NCBI GenBank assembly: GCA_009699465.1 | Contig: WLOE01000007.1 | Span: 1 to 33,599 of the forward strand | Origin: Actinomycetota bacterium | GTDB taxonomy: Bacteria; Actinomycetota; Actinomycetes; S36-B12 | Length of the DNA: 33,599 nt | Reading direction: 5' to 3' | In this document: positions 18,863 to 27,611 of the stretch, one piece after another | How the letters are laid out: each line of letters starts with the position of its first letter | Numbering within the stretch: position 1 is the first letter of the stretch | Notes under the pieces: generated by a model | Databases searched by the model: none | What the model saw: only the letters and a program-made list of their open reading frames with translations | What the model was told of the DNA's origin: nothing | Translations under genes and position numbers: made by a program

Positions 18863-21800
18863 GTGGCCACGGAATCCATGGACCCATTCGGCGCCAATGA
18901 GTGGCTCGTTGAAGAGCTTTACGACCTTTATCAGCAAGACAAGAACAACGTTGACCCTCACTGGTGGGACTTCTTCGCCGATTACACCCCAGCTTCAGCA
19001 GCAGGGGCTCGCCCAATTGCAGCCGCAGTAGCTGCCCCTGTGGCCCCGGTAGCCGCACCCAAGGCCGCGCCTCTACCCCCAACTGCACCCGCAGTTGCAG
19101 CCCCAGCCGTGACTCCACCGGCACCGGCTGGCGCGTCCAAGGCCGCCGATGCCGGAGCTGTTGTACTCAAAGGCCCAGCAGCTCGTGTTGTTACCAATAT
19201 GGAAGCCAGTCTGACTGTTCCAACGGCCACAAGTGTGCGTGCGGTACCCGCTCGACTCCTTGAAGACAACCGCGTTGTGATCAACAATCACCTGGCACGC
19301 ACTCGCGGCGGCAAGGTTTCCTTTACGCACCTCATTGGGTTCGCGATCGTGAAGGCCGCGTCTGAAATCCCAGAAATGAACGGCCGTTACACCGAAGTTG
19401 ATGGCAAGCCAGCGCTCGTTTCCACAGACCAGGTCAACCTAGGTTTGGCCATTGACCTCACCAAGCCAGATGGCACCCGTCAACTTCTGGTGCCGAGTAT
19501 CAAGGGTGCGCAAGGCATGGACTTCGCGCAATTCCATGGCGCATACGAAGACATGGTTCGCAAAGCACGTAACAACAAGCTCACTGTTGACGACTTCGCT
19601 GGCACCACGATGTCCCTCACCAACCCAGGTGGCCTTGGTACCAACTTGTCCGTGCCTCGGTTAATGACAGGTCAAGGCTGCATCATTGGCGTGGGTTCCC
19701 TTGATTACCCAGCTGAATGGGAAGGTGCATCAGCAGAGTCAATCGCACGAAATGCGGTGTCACGCATCCTCACCCTGACCTCCACCTATGACCACCGCAT
19801 CATTCAAGGTGCGCAGTCCGGTGAGTTCCTGCGCCGCATCCATCAGTTACTTCTTGGCAAAGATGGTTTCTACGACGAAATCTTCCGCTCACTTCGCATT
19901 CCTTACGAGCCAATTCGCTGGGCTAAAGATATTTCAGCCAGCCACGAGACTGACCTCAGCAAGGCAACACGCGTTCAAGAAATCATCAATGCGTACCGCG
20001 TGAGTGGCCACCTTCTTGCCGATGTCGACCCACTCGAGGCTCATCAGCCTGCACACCCTGACCTCGACACCATGGCTCACAGCCTCACGTTGTGGGACCT
20101 TGATCGCGTCTTCCCTACTGATGGTTTTGGTGGCCAACAGTTGATGAAGTTCCGCGACATCTTGAAGGTATTGCGCGATTCATACTGCCGCACTATCGGC
20201 ATCGAGTACATGCATATTCAAGATCCAGAACAACGTACATGGATTCAAGATCAAGTTGAAGCACCGTTCGTGCGCCCAGAGCGTGAAGAGCAACTGCGTA
20301 TTTTGCGTAAGTTGAACGAAGCCGAAGCCCTTGAATCATTCTTGCAAACCAAGTTTGTAGGACAAAAGCGATTCAGTCTCGAAGGTGGCGATTCGCTGAT
20401 CCCACTCGTTGACGCCATCATGATTGACGCTGCTGATGCTCAACTACAAGAAGTTGCGATTGGCATGCCACACCGTGGCCGCTTGAACGTGCTCACCAAT
20501 ATTGCTGGGAAGTCATACGCACAAATCTTCCGTGAATTCGAAGGTGACTTCGGCCCTGAAATGGTTCAAGGTTCAGGCGACGTGAAGTACCACTTGGGAA
20601 CATCTGGAACCTTCACTGCACCAAATGGCGCCACTACCGGTGTGTACCTGGCCGCAAACCCATCACACTTGGAAGCAGTCGATCCAGTTCTTGAAGGTAT
20701 CGTGCGTGCAAAGCAGGATCTCCTGCCAACGGATCAACGCGATCGCTTACTCCCAATTTTGATGCATGGCGATGCAGCGTTCGCTGGTCAAGGCGTGGTG
20801 CTAGAAACCCTACAAATGTCGCAGATTCAGGGCTACCGCACTGAAGGAACGATTCACATCGTGGTGAATAACCAAGTTGGCTTCACCACGAGCCCTAAGT
20901 ACAGCCGCTCGTCCACCTATTCAACTGACGTTGCTCGCACGATTCAGGCACCGATCTTTCATGTGAATGGCGATGACCCAGAAGCAGTTGTGCGCGTTGC
21001 TCAACTTGCGTTCGCCTTCCGTATGAAGTTCCACAAGGATGTTGTGATCGACATGGTGTGTTACCGCCGTCGCGGTCACAACGAAGGTGACGATCCTTCG
21101 CTCACCCAGCCATTGATGTACAAGATCATCGACAACAAGCGTTCTGTGCGTAAGCACTACACCGAAGCGCTCATCGGTCGTGGCGATATCACGATGGAAG
21201 AAGCTGAAGATGCCCTCAAGCACTTCCAGGGACAGCTTGAACGCATCTTCCAAGAAACGAAGAGTGATCCCGAGCAGGCGTTCAGCGATGTTGCTCAAGA
21301 CATTATTGAACGGGGTAGCCGCGAGCTCACTCCCCAAACTCCGGCCTACGAAGTCGATACCTCGATCACACCAGAGCAGATCGACACGATCATCGCTTCG
21401 CAATTGCACATGCCTGAAGGTTTTGCTGTGCACCCTCGCCTGCAGCCACAGCTTGAGCGCCGCGCGCAAATGGTTGCTGCAGATGAAATCGACTGGGGCA
21501 TGGGCGAGGCATTGGCGTTCGGTTCGCTCCTTCTTGAAGGTCGCACGATTCGCCTTGCCGGCCAGGACTCTCGACGAGGTACCTTCGGTCACCGCCACGG
21601 CGTGATCGTGGATAGCAATACTGGCTGGCAGTACAAGCCGTTGAAGCAGTGCTACCGAGACGGTGCAAAGCTTTCCATCTACGACTCACTACTGAGCGAG
21701 TACGCAGCAATGGGCTTTGAATACGGCTACTCGGTTGCTCGCCCTGACGCACTCGTGATGTGGGAAGCACAGTTCGGGGACTTCGCCAACGGCGCTCAAA

Positions 21801-22510
21801 CCATCATCGATGAATACATTGCATCGGGTGAACAAAAGTGGGGCCAGCGATCTGCGGTTACCTTGCTATTGCCTCACGGCTATGAAGGCCAAGGCCCGGA
21901 TCACTCGTCAGCTCGCATAGAACGGTTCTTGCAGCTGTGCGCCCAAGACAACATGACGGTTGCTTACCCATCTACACCTGCTTCGTACTTTCACTTATTA
22001 CGTTGGAAAGTTTACGGCAAGCTTACGAGACCTCTCGTGGTGTTCACGCCGAAGTCACTGCTGCGCAATAAGGCTGCAGCCTCAAAGAAGACTGACTTCA
22101 CGTCAGGCACCTTCCGTGCAGTGATTGGTGATCCAACTGTGAACCCTGCCAATGTGAAGACTGTGTTGCTCTGCAGCGGCAAGGTGTACTACGACCTGGT
22201 TGCTCATCGCGAAAAGACTGGCTCCAATGATGTCGCCATCGTTCGTGTGGAACGTCTGTACCCAATTCCGCACAAGACTTTGCCACTTGCTCTTGCAGGT
22301 ATGGAGAATGCAGAAGTGCGATGGGTTCAGGAAGAGCCAGCTAACCAAGGTGCTTGGAGTTTCATGGCAATGAACTTGCCGGGAATCCTGCAGCGACCAA
22401 TCACAGGTGTTTCTCGCCCGTCCTCCTCATCACCTGCAGTGGGCGTACACGCCCGACATGAAGAAGAGCAGCGTGCACTTGTTGAGCAAGCCTTTGCTCC
22501 TCGAGGCTAA
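18863..22510 (+). CDS. kgd: Multifunctional 2-oxoglutarate decarboxylase/dehydrogenase E1 with fused E2-like catalytic domain
   Basis: NEWLVEELYDLYQQDKNNVDPHWWDFF N-terminus, Ala/Pro linker, E2-like TYDHRIIQGAQSGEFLRRIHQLL, E1 ThDP regions GMPHRGRLNVL, CYRRRGHNEGDDPSLTQP. Confidence 0.97.
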   Translation: MATESMDPFGANEWLVEELYDLYQQDKNNVDPHWWDFFADYTPASAAGARPIAAAVAAPVAPVAAPKAAPLPPTAPAVAAPAVTPPAPAGASKAADAGAVVLKGPAARVVTNMEASLTVPTATSVRAVPARLLEDNRVVINNHLARTRGGKVSFTHLIGFAIVKAASEIPEMNGRYTEVDGKPALVSTDQVNLGLAIDLTKPDGTRQLLVPSIKGAQGMDFAQFHGAYEDMVRKARNNKLTVDDFAGTTMSLTNPGGLGTNLSVPRLMTGQGCIIGVGSLDYPAEWEGASAESIARNAVSRILTLTSTYDHRIIQGAQSGEFLRRIHQLLLGKDGFYDEIFRSLRIPYEPIRWAKDISASHETDLSKATRVQEIINAYRVSGHLLADVDPLEAHQPAHPDLDTMAHSLTLWDLDRVFPTDGFGGQQLMKFRDILKVLRDSYCRTIGIEYMHIQDPEQRTWIQDQVEAPFVRPEREEQLRILRKLNEAEALESFLQTKFVGQKRFSLEGGDSLIPLVDAIMIDAADAQLQEVAIGMPHRGRLNVLTNIAGKSYAQIFREFEGDFGPEMVQGSGDVKYHLGTSGTFTAPNGATTGVYLAANPSHLEAVDPVLEGIVRAKQDLLPTDQRDRLLPILMHGDAAFAGQGVVLETLQMSQIQGYRTEGTIHIVVNNQVGFTTSPKYSRSSTYSTDVARTIQAPIFHVNGDDPEAVVRVAQLAFAFRMKFHKDVVIDMVCYRRRGHNEGDDPSLTQPLMYKIIDNKRSVRKHYTEALIGRGDITMEEAEDALKHFQGQLERIFQETKSDPEQAFSDVAQDIIERGSRELTPQTPAYEVDTSITPEQIDTIIASQLHMPEGFAVHPRLQPQLERRAQMVAADEIDWGMGEALAFGSLLLEGRTIRLAGQDSRRGTFGHRHGVIVDSNTGWQYKPLKQCYRDGAKLSIYDSLLSEYAAMGFEYGYSVARPDALVMWEAQFGDFANGAQTIIDEYIASGEQKWGQRSAVTLLLPHGYEGQGPDHSSARIERFLQLCAQDNMTVAYPSTPASYFHLLRWKVYGKLTRPLVVFTPKSLLRNKAAASKKTDFTSGTFRAVIGDPTVNPANVKTVLLCSGKVYYDLVAHREKTGSNDVAIVRVERLYPIPHKTLPLALAGMENAEVRWVQEEPANQGAWSFMAMNLPGILQRPITGVSRPSSSSPAVGVHARHEEEQRALVEQAFAPRG

Positions 22511-22512
22511 CG

Positions 22513-22695
22513 ATGTATTTCACGGACCGAGGCATCGAGGAACTCGAACGACGCCGAGGTGAAGAGGAAATGAGCATCGAATGGCTCGCGCAACGCTTGC
22601 GAGAGTTCGTCGATCTCAATCCTGAGTTTGAAACTCCTATCGAGCGGCTAGCCACGTGGCTTGCTCGCCTCGATGACGAAGATGACGACGAATAA
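22513..22695 (+). CDS. DUF6104 family small acidic-tailed protein
   Basis: MYFTDRGIEELERRRGEEEMSIEWLAQRLREFVDLNPEFETPIERLATWLARLDDEDDDE, immediately downstream of kgd. Confidence 0.85.
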   Translation: MYFTDRGIEELERRRGEEEMSIEWLAQRLREFVDLNPEFETPIERLATWLARLDDEDDDE

Positions 22696-22716
22696 GCTCC
22701 ATCACACCAACAAGAA

Positions 22717-23685
22717 CTAGAGCGTCATCACAATCTTGCCCCGTAGTTCGCCGCTATTCATTGCTGCAAAGGCCTCTGGTGCTGACGCTAGTGGCAGCAC
22801 TCGATCGATCACTGGCCGCGCACCTGACTTGATGAGCAGCGCGACAAGACCGCGCAACTCTTCTGATGTGCCCATCGTCGAGCCTTCAACTTTCAGCTGA
22901 AGGAAAAACACCCGGTTGAGATCAGCGTTTGCTGCGCCACCAGATGTTGCACCGCACGTAACGATGGTTCCACCAGGGCGTAAAGCGCGAAGCGAATGTG
23001 ACCATGTAGCTTCGCCAACGGAATCAATGACTGCATCAACCTTTTCAGGTAGACGAGCTCCGGTTTCAAATACTTCATCTGCACCAAGTTCTTTAGCCCA
23101 GGTACGCTTTGCTTCGTCGCGTGAGGTTGCCCATACGCGCATACCCAGAGCTTTTGCTATCACGATCGCTGCCGATGCGACCCCGCCAGCAGCGCCTTGC
23201 ACAAGCACAAGATCCCCAGCCTGTGCACCTGACTTAGTCACCAACATGCGGTACGCCGTAAGCCATGCGGTTGGCAAACACGCGGCTTCTTCAAAGGAAA
23301 GCTCTTTTGGCTTCTCAATCAAGTTTCGAGCGGGCACGCGAACCTGCGCTGCCATTGCACCCGAATAAACCTCGCTGAGCAATGACCGCTTTGGGTCCAA
23401 GGTCTCATCTCCACGACCTTTTGTTGGATCTCCGATGACTCCGTGCACGATGACTTCGCGACCATCTTCGGTGACACCTGCTGCGTCAGTGCCAAGAATC
23501 ATTGGCGCTTGGTCGGCGGTTAGCGCCTGTCCCTTCAATGCCCAGAGATCATGATGATTCAGGCTCACTGCCTTCACATTCACCGTCACCCAGTCTTCGG
23601 GGGTCGGCAACGGATCGATCTGGCCAACGGAAAGCACGGACAGGGGCTCGTCGGCACTAATGCCGGATGCGTAGACAGCGAACAT
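22717..23685 (-). CDS. Zinc-binding alcohol dehydrogenase/quinone oxidoreductase family protein
   Basis: MDR fold: NHHDLWALKG, VLVQGAAGGVASAAIVIAKALG, GGTIVTCGATSG. Confidence 0.92.
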   Translation of the reverse strand: MFAVYASGISADEPLSVLSVGQIDPLPTPEDWVTVNVKAVSLNHHDLWALKGQALTADQAPMILGTDAAGVTEDGREVIVHGVIGDPTKGRGDETLDPKRSLLSEVYSGAMAAQVRVPARNLIEKPKELSFEEAACLPTAWLTAYRMLVTKSGAQAGDLVLVQGAAGGVASAAIVIAKALGMRVWATSRDEAKRTWAKELGADEVFETGARLPEKVDAVIDSVGEATWSHSLRALRPGGTIVTCGATSGGAANADLNRVFFLQLKVEGSTMGTSEELRGLVALLIKSGARPVIDRVLPLASAPEAFAAMNSGELRGKIVMTL

Positions 23686-23729
23686 CGTGCCAGCGTAGCG
23701 AGATCACCCCGCTGATTCCCAAGTTCTGA

Positions 23730-24035
23730 CTATGACCTACGGAACAATGGTCGTATTCGAAACAGCAGTCGCGCAACCACGGCGTCAAAGGGAACAGCCC
23801 CAAATTGTTCGCTATCGATAGCCCCGACCGGGTTATCAGCTACCACCCACCAGCCATCAGTGGTCGCACGATCAATGCGTTTCACGGACAATAGCTCTGG
23901 CCGACCAGGCTCTCGAAACACAATGATCTGACCAGGGTGAGCAACTTTGCCCGGTTTGGCGACCCAGACATCGTTGTTACGAAGGCAAGGCTCCATGGAC
24001 GGTCCAATGATCTGAATTGTGGTCAAGGCCGTCAT
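23730..24035 (-). CDS. sodX: Nickel-type superoxide dismutase maturation protease (S26 family)
   Basis: IIGPSMEPCL catalytic Ser, LLSVKRIDR catalytic Lys; divergent neighbour of sodN. ATG 24035 preferred over ORF-track start 24092. Confidence 0.92.
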   Translation of the reverse strand: MTALTTIQIIGPSMEPCLRNNDVWVAKPGKVAHPGQIIVFREPGRPELLSVKRIDRATTDGWWVVADNPVGAIDSEQFGAVPFDAVVARLLFRIRPLFRRS

Positions 24036-24105
24036 CCCCGCATCCTTGCGTAAGCCCTGACCAGTACGGGCTAGGCTTGCCCCAATCTCCAACGAAAGGG
24101 ATCAC

Positions 24106-24501
24106 ATGCGTTTGTTCTCACCACGTCTCGTGGCTTATGCACATTGCGATTTGCCATGTGGCATTTACGACCCAGCTCAGGCACGCCTAGAAGCCGAGTC
24201 GGTCAAAGCTTGCATGCAGAAGTACCACGGTTCAGACGACCCTGATTTCAAGGCTCGCGCCGTTGCTATCAAGGAAATCCGTTCGAACATGGTTAAGGAA
24301 CACCTCTGGGTGCTCTGGACCGATTACTTCAAGGCTCCTCATTTCGAGAAGTACCCACAGCTCAATGACCTGTTCAACCAGGCCACCAAGCTTGCTGGTG
24401 CCGGTGGCACCAAGGGCACCGTCGATGTTGCTGTAGCAGACCAGCTGCTTGCAAAGATCGACGAAATCGCAGGAATCTTCTGGGAAACCAAAGCTGCATA
24501 A
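24106..24501 (+). CDS. sodN: Nickel superoxide dismutase
   Basis: Ni-hook HCDLPCGIYD after a short propeptide MRLFSPRLVAYA. Confidence 0.98.
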   Translation: MRLFSPRLVAYAHCDLPCGIYDPAQARLEAESVKACMQKYHGSDDPDFKARAVAIKEIRSNMVKEHLWVLWTDYFKAPHFEKYPQLNDLFNQATKLAGAGGTKGTVDVAVADQLLAKIDEIAGIFWETKAA

Positions 24502-24515
24502 GTTACACCGAATTC

Positions 24516-24549
24516 AAGGGCCCGCGGTGCGCAAGCATCGCGGGCCCTT
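24516..24549 (+). terminator. Hairpin terminator after sodN
   Basis: AAGGGCCCGCG-(12 nt)-CGCGGGCCCTT perfect 11-bp stem, short T-rich tail. Confidence 0.75.
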
Positions 24550-24633
24550 TCATTTACGACACTCCCCAGGCAATCCACGAACTCCCAATTGCTGTTGCTT
24601 AATCTTGAACCAACGAGCGATCGGGGAATCACC

Positions 24634-25008
24634 ATGAGCATTGCCTTACACCTGCCAGCCCACGCAGCTTATGCCTCAGTTGCTCGCAGCATGGCTGCAA
24701 CGATCGCCGCACGTTGTGAACTTACCTATGACCGCGTCGAAGATGCACGACTTGCCATTGATGAAGCTTTTAATCAGGTGATCACCAACGCATCAGTCAA
24801 TGCCGAAGTGGTGTGTACTTTCATTGAAGAAATTGGTGCCATCGAATTTATGGTGCAGAGCCGCACCGATCTTGAAGAGCTTCTTCCCACAAACACCTTT
24901 AGTTGGACTGTGCTCTCTGCTCTTGCAGATGAAGTTCATAATACAAATGTTGACGGCATACTTTCAGTTATCGCCAGAGTACAAGAATCAACGAACGCAG
25001 CGGCCTAA
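24634..25008 (+). CDS. Anti-sigma factor, UsfX/RsbW-like
   Basis: DARLAIDEAFNQVITNA N-box-like region and NTFSWTVLSALADEV, which resembles mycobacterial UsfX; immediately upstream of a SigF-type sigma gene. Confidence 0.82.
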   Translation: MSIALHLPAHAAYASVARSMAATIAARCELTYDRVEDARLAIDEAFNQVITNASVNAEVVCTFIEEIGAIEFMVQSRTDLEELLPTNTFSWTVLSALADEVHNTNVDGILSVIARVQESTNAAA

Positions 25009-25046
25009 CACCTGGCTCGCGAGCTCTCAGCAACGAGCAACGTGCC

Positions 25047-25712
25047 ATGAGCACCGAGCAGCGTGATCAACTCATCACTGAGCATGTCGGGCTCGTGTAT
25101 CACGTTGCCCGTCGGTACCAGTCGCATCATGAATACGAAGATCTCGTACAAGCTGGCTATGAAGGTTTGATCTATGCCGCCAGCCATTACGACGGCTCTA
25201 CTGGTTTTGCATTTAGTACATATGCCGTCACGTCAATTCGCGGATCAATCCAGCACTACTTGCGCGATAAAAGCTCTACCGTGCGCATTCCTGCGAAACT
25301 TCAGGAACTTTGCAGTCAGGTATCAGTAGCGATCGATGAGTTAAGCCAGCGCCACGGAAAGGCGCCGACCATACCGGCCATTGCTCAACATCTGGGCATT
25401 CTTGAGGATCAAGTCCTTCAGGCCATGGATGCAAACGTTGCTCGGTCAACTGTGAGCACTGACTCCGAAGACAGCCCAGTGATAGGCATGCAATCAACGA
25501 ATACTGCTCTTGAAGATTTTGAGGATGGAGAAGCGATCAGACAAGCACTCAGCACACTGCCTGAAACTGATCAAACTGTTGTGAAACTTCGATTCTTCGC
25601 AAACAAAACCCAAACAGAAATAGCCGAGGATCTGGAAATATCGCAAATGCAGGTCTCGCGCATACTTACGCGGGCATTGCGTGAACTTCGACCGCTCTTA
25701 GGTGATACCTGA
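25047..25712 (+). CDS. sigF: RNA polymerase sigma factor, SigF/SigB group
   Basis: YEDLVQAGYEGLIYAASHYDGSTGFAFSTYA region 2, RIPAKLQEL, and region 4 QTEIAEDLEISQMQVSRILTRALRELR. Confidence 0.93.
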   Translation: MSTEQRDQLITEHVGLVYHVARRYQSHHEYEDLVQAGYEGLIYAASHYDGSTGFAFSTYAVTSIRGSIQHYLRDKSSTVRIPAKLQELCSQVSVAIDELSQRHGKAPTIPAIAQHLGILEDQVLQAMDANVARSTVSTDSEDSPVIGMQSTNTALEDFEDGEAIRQALSTLPETDQTVVKLRFFANKTQTEIAEDLEISQMQVSRILTRALRELRPLLGDT

Positions 25713-26123
25713 TCCAGGACGTTTGTATTCGGCAGCCGTCGCTCGCACCATCGCAGGGCTGAACACAACAGCCAATCCAATAATGGCTGGTACCGCGAGT
25801 AGTAGGCCTGGCACTTTTGATGAAGCGGAACTATCGAGCACCATGCTGCCGCCACCGAATAACCCAATGAGTTGAGCAAGGATGAACGGCGAGCGAGCCC
25901 AGCGCTTCATCGTGAACCAACCTTTGGCTACGAGGAGAAGCCCGATGCCTAATACCGCAAAAATAAATACCTCAATGATGATCGCCGATGAACCTGAACC
26001 TTGAGTTCCGTAACTGCTATCGGTGGCGGCACTAAATACTGCGATTGCTCCGTTCACTAACAATGCAATGCCTTCAAGCGCAGCGATGAGAGCGAGCAAG
26101 AGATATGGGCGTGGAGTGGTCAC
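25698..26123 (-). CDS. Small integral membrane protein of unknown function
   Basis: About four hydrophobic helices; ORF overlaps the sigF 3' end by 15 nt convergently. Confidence 0.7.
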   Translation of the reverse strand: MTTPRPYLLLALIAALEGIALLVNGAIAVFSAATDSSYGTQGSGSSAIIIEVFIFAVLGIGLLLVAKGWFTMKRWARSPFILAQLIGLFGGGSMVLDSSASSKVPGLLLAVPAIIGLAVVFSPAMVRATAAEYKRPGSGIT

Positions 26124-26176
26124 AGGAGAATTCTACGGATTGAGGGTTACCTCCCGGATTTCGCTAGGGTTCACGT

Positions 26177-27097
26177 GTGCGAGGGCTATTCATTGTGAAT
26201 CCACAAGCGACCACTGCGTCGCAGCGTATGACCGATCTGGTCATGCATGCCTTTGCGGATGCCCTTGATCTAGACGTGGTCACCACCACACATCGTGGCC
26301 ATGGCATCGAGCTTGGTCAGCGAGCTGTTGCTGAAGATCTTGACGTAGTTATCACTGTCGGTGGCGACGGTATTGTCAATGAAGTAGTCAACGGCATGCT
26401 TTCCCAAGGCCCCAACCCTGACACGCACTTGGCGACGATTCCTGGGGGAAGTGCCAATGTGTTCGCACGCGCGCTGGGCTTACCCAATGACATTGTGCAA
26501 GCAGGTGCGCATGTACTTGAAGGCATCAAGCAAGGACGCATACGCACGATTGGCCTTGGTCAGGCCAATGGTCGCTGGTTCACGGTGAATGCTGGAGTGG
26601 GGCTTGATGCTGAGGTCATTGCCGCAATGGAGCACAAGCGGCGTCATGGTCGCAAGGCTTCACCAACTCGCTACATCGCAACCACCGCATCGACCATGTT
26701 CAAAGCTTCCAGGGAACGTGCACCTCACATCACCGTCACTCGTGAAGATGATGACCCTCTTGATCAGGTCTATTTCGCTTTGGTGCAAAACGCCAAACCA
26801 TGGACTTTTCTGGGTAACTGGCCAATTCACCTCAGTCCTGAGGCTGATTTCAACAGCGGCATCGATCTGTTTTGTATGCGCAAAATAAAGGCATCAACGG
26901 CCTTGCAAAATACCAAGCAATTGCTCACCCAGCGAAAGGCAAGCGCATTGGCCTCTGCCGTGGTTTGGCATGACCAAACTGAATTTACGGTGACCTGCGC
27001 CAAGCCCATGGCCTTCCAAATTGATGGGGAGGGCTTGGGCGAAATTAGTGCGGTCACCTTTCGTGCTGAACCCACTGCATTGACTGTCATCGTCTGA
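26177..27097 (+). CDS. Diacylglycerol/lipid kinase family protein (YegS/DagK-like)
   Basis: GLFIVNPQA, VVITVGGDGIVNEVVNGML, IPGGSANVFARALGLP; GTG start. Confidence 0.92.
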   Translation: MRGLFIVNPQATTASQRMTDLVMHAFADALDLDVVTTTHRGHGIELGQRAVAEDLDVVITVGGDGIVNEVVNGMLSQGPNPDTHLATIPGGSANVFARALGLPNDIVQAGAHVLEGIKQGRIRTIGLGQANGRWFTVNAGVGLDAEVIAAMEHKRRHGRKASPTRYIATTASTMFKASRERAPHITVTREDDDPLDQVYFALVQNAKPWTFLGNWPIHLSPEADFNSGIDLFCMRKIKASTALQNTKQLLTQRKASALASAVVWHDQTEFTVTCAKPMAFQIDGEGLGEISAVTFRAEPTALTVIV

Positions 27098-27129
27098 GCT
27101 AATCCCGACATTCCAGACAAAAGCGTCTT

Positions 27130-27145
27130 TGTGACCAAGGTGACA
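27130..27145 (+). promoter_or_regulatory. Candidate CRP/cAMP-receptor-type binding site upstream of whiB1
   Basis: TGTGA-CCAAGG-TGACA, 9/10 match to TGTGA-N6-TCACA. Confidence 0.4.
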
Positions 27146-27356
27146 GGTTGAATGTTGAATTATTTCGGCGTGGCTCTTGCGCCTGCCCCCCTCACATGTA
27201 ACCCTTTACTTCGCCCGTTGCTTCACCGCACCGGTCGCCTTCCTCCGGGGACGGCCAGGAGACCCCTACGCCGCCCCCTTTTGATGGCCGGGGCACGTGA
27301 AAGCAATCACAAGCACTGGTGACCCTGGTGCCTTTTTACGATGGAGTTGATTGAGC

Positions 27357-27611
27357 ATGGACTGGCGACACGAGTCTGCCTGCCGTGACGAAGATCCGGA
27401 GCTCTTCTTCCCGATCGGTAATACCGGTCCGGCACTGACCCAGATCGAAGAAGCGAAGGCTGTATGCCGTCGCTGTTCCGTCGTAGATGAATGCCTTCGT
27501 TGGGCCTTGGAAACAGGGCAAGACGCTGGCGTATGGGGCGGCTTAAGTGAAGATGAGCGCCGTGCTCTCAAGCGCCGCAATGCTCGCCTGCGCGCACGCG
27601 GTGGCCTGTAA
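27357..27611 (+). CDS. whiB1: WhiB-family [4Fe-4S] transcriptional regulator, WhiB1-like
   Basis: WRHESACRDEDPELFFPIGNTGPALTQIEEAKAVCRRCSVVDECLRWAL...GVWGGLSEDERR; four conserved Cys and GVWGG turn. Confidence 0.95.
   Translation: MDWRHESACRDEDPELFFPIGNTGPALTQIEEAKAVCRRCSVVDECLRWALETGQDAGVWGGLSEDERRALKRRNARLRARGGL

Noticed and set aside
19005-19150. Low-complexity Ala/Pro-coding stretch near the start of kgd
   Set aside because: Expected flexible linker between the N-terminal segment and E2-like domain in this protein family.
20921-21598. 225-aa minus-strand ORF inside kgd
   Set aside because: Fully antisense to the well-supported kgd reading frame, low-complexity mixture with no recognisable domain; typical shadow ORF of a codon-biased gene.
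23685-23720. Possible SigR promoter upstream of the quinone oxidoreductase (GGGAAT at 23720-23715, minus strand)
   Set aside because: The -35 element is at a distance from the ATG similar to that in sigR, but no GTT is present at 18 nt; the -10 position does not match.
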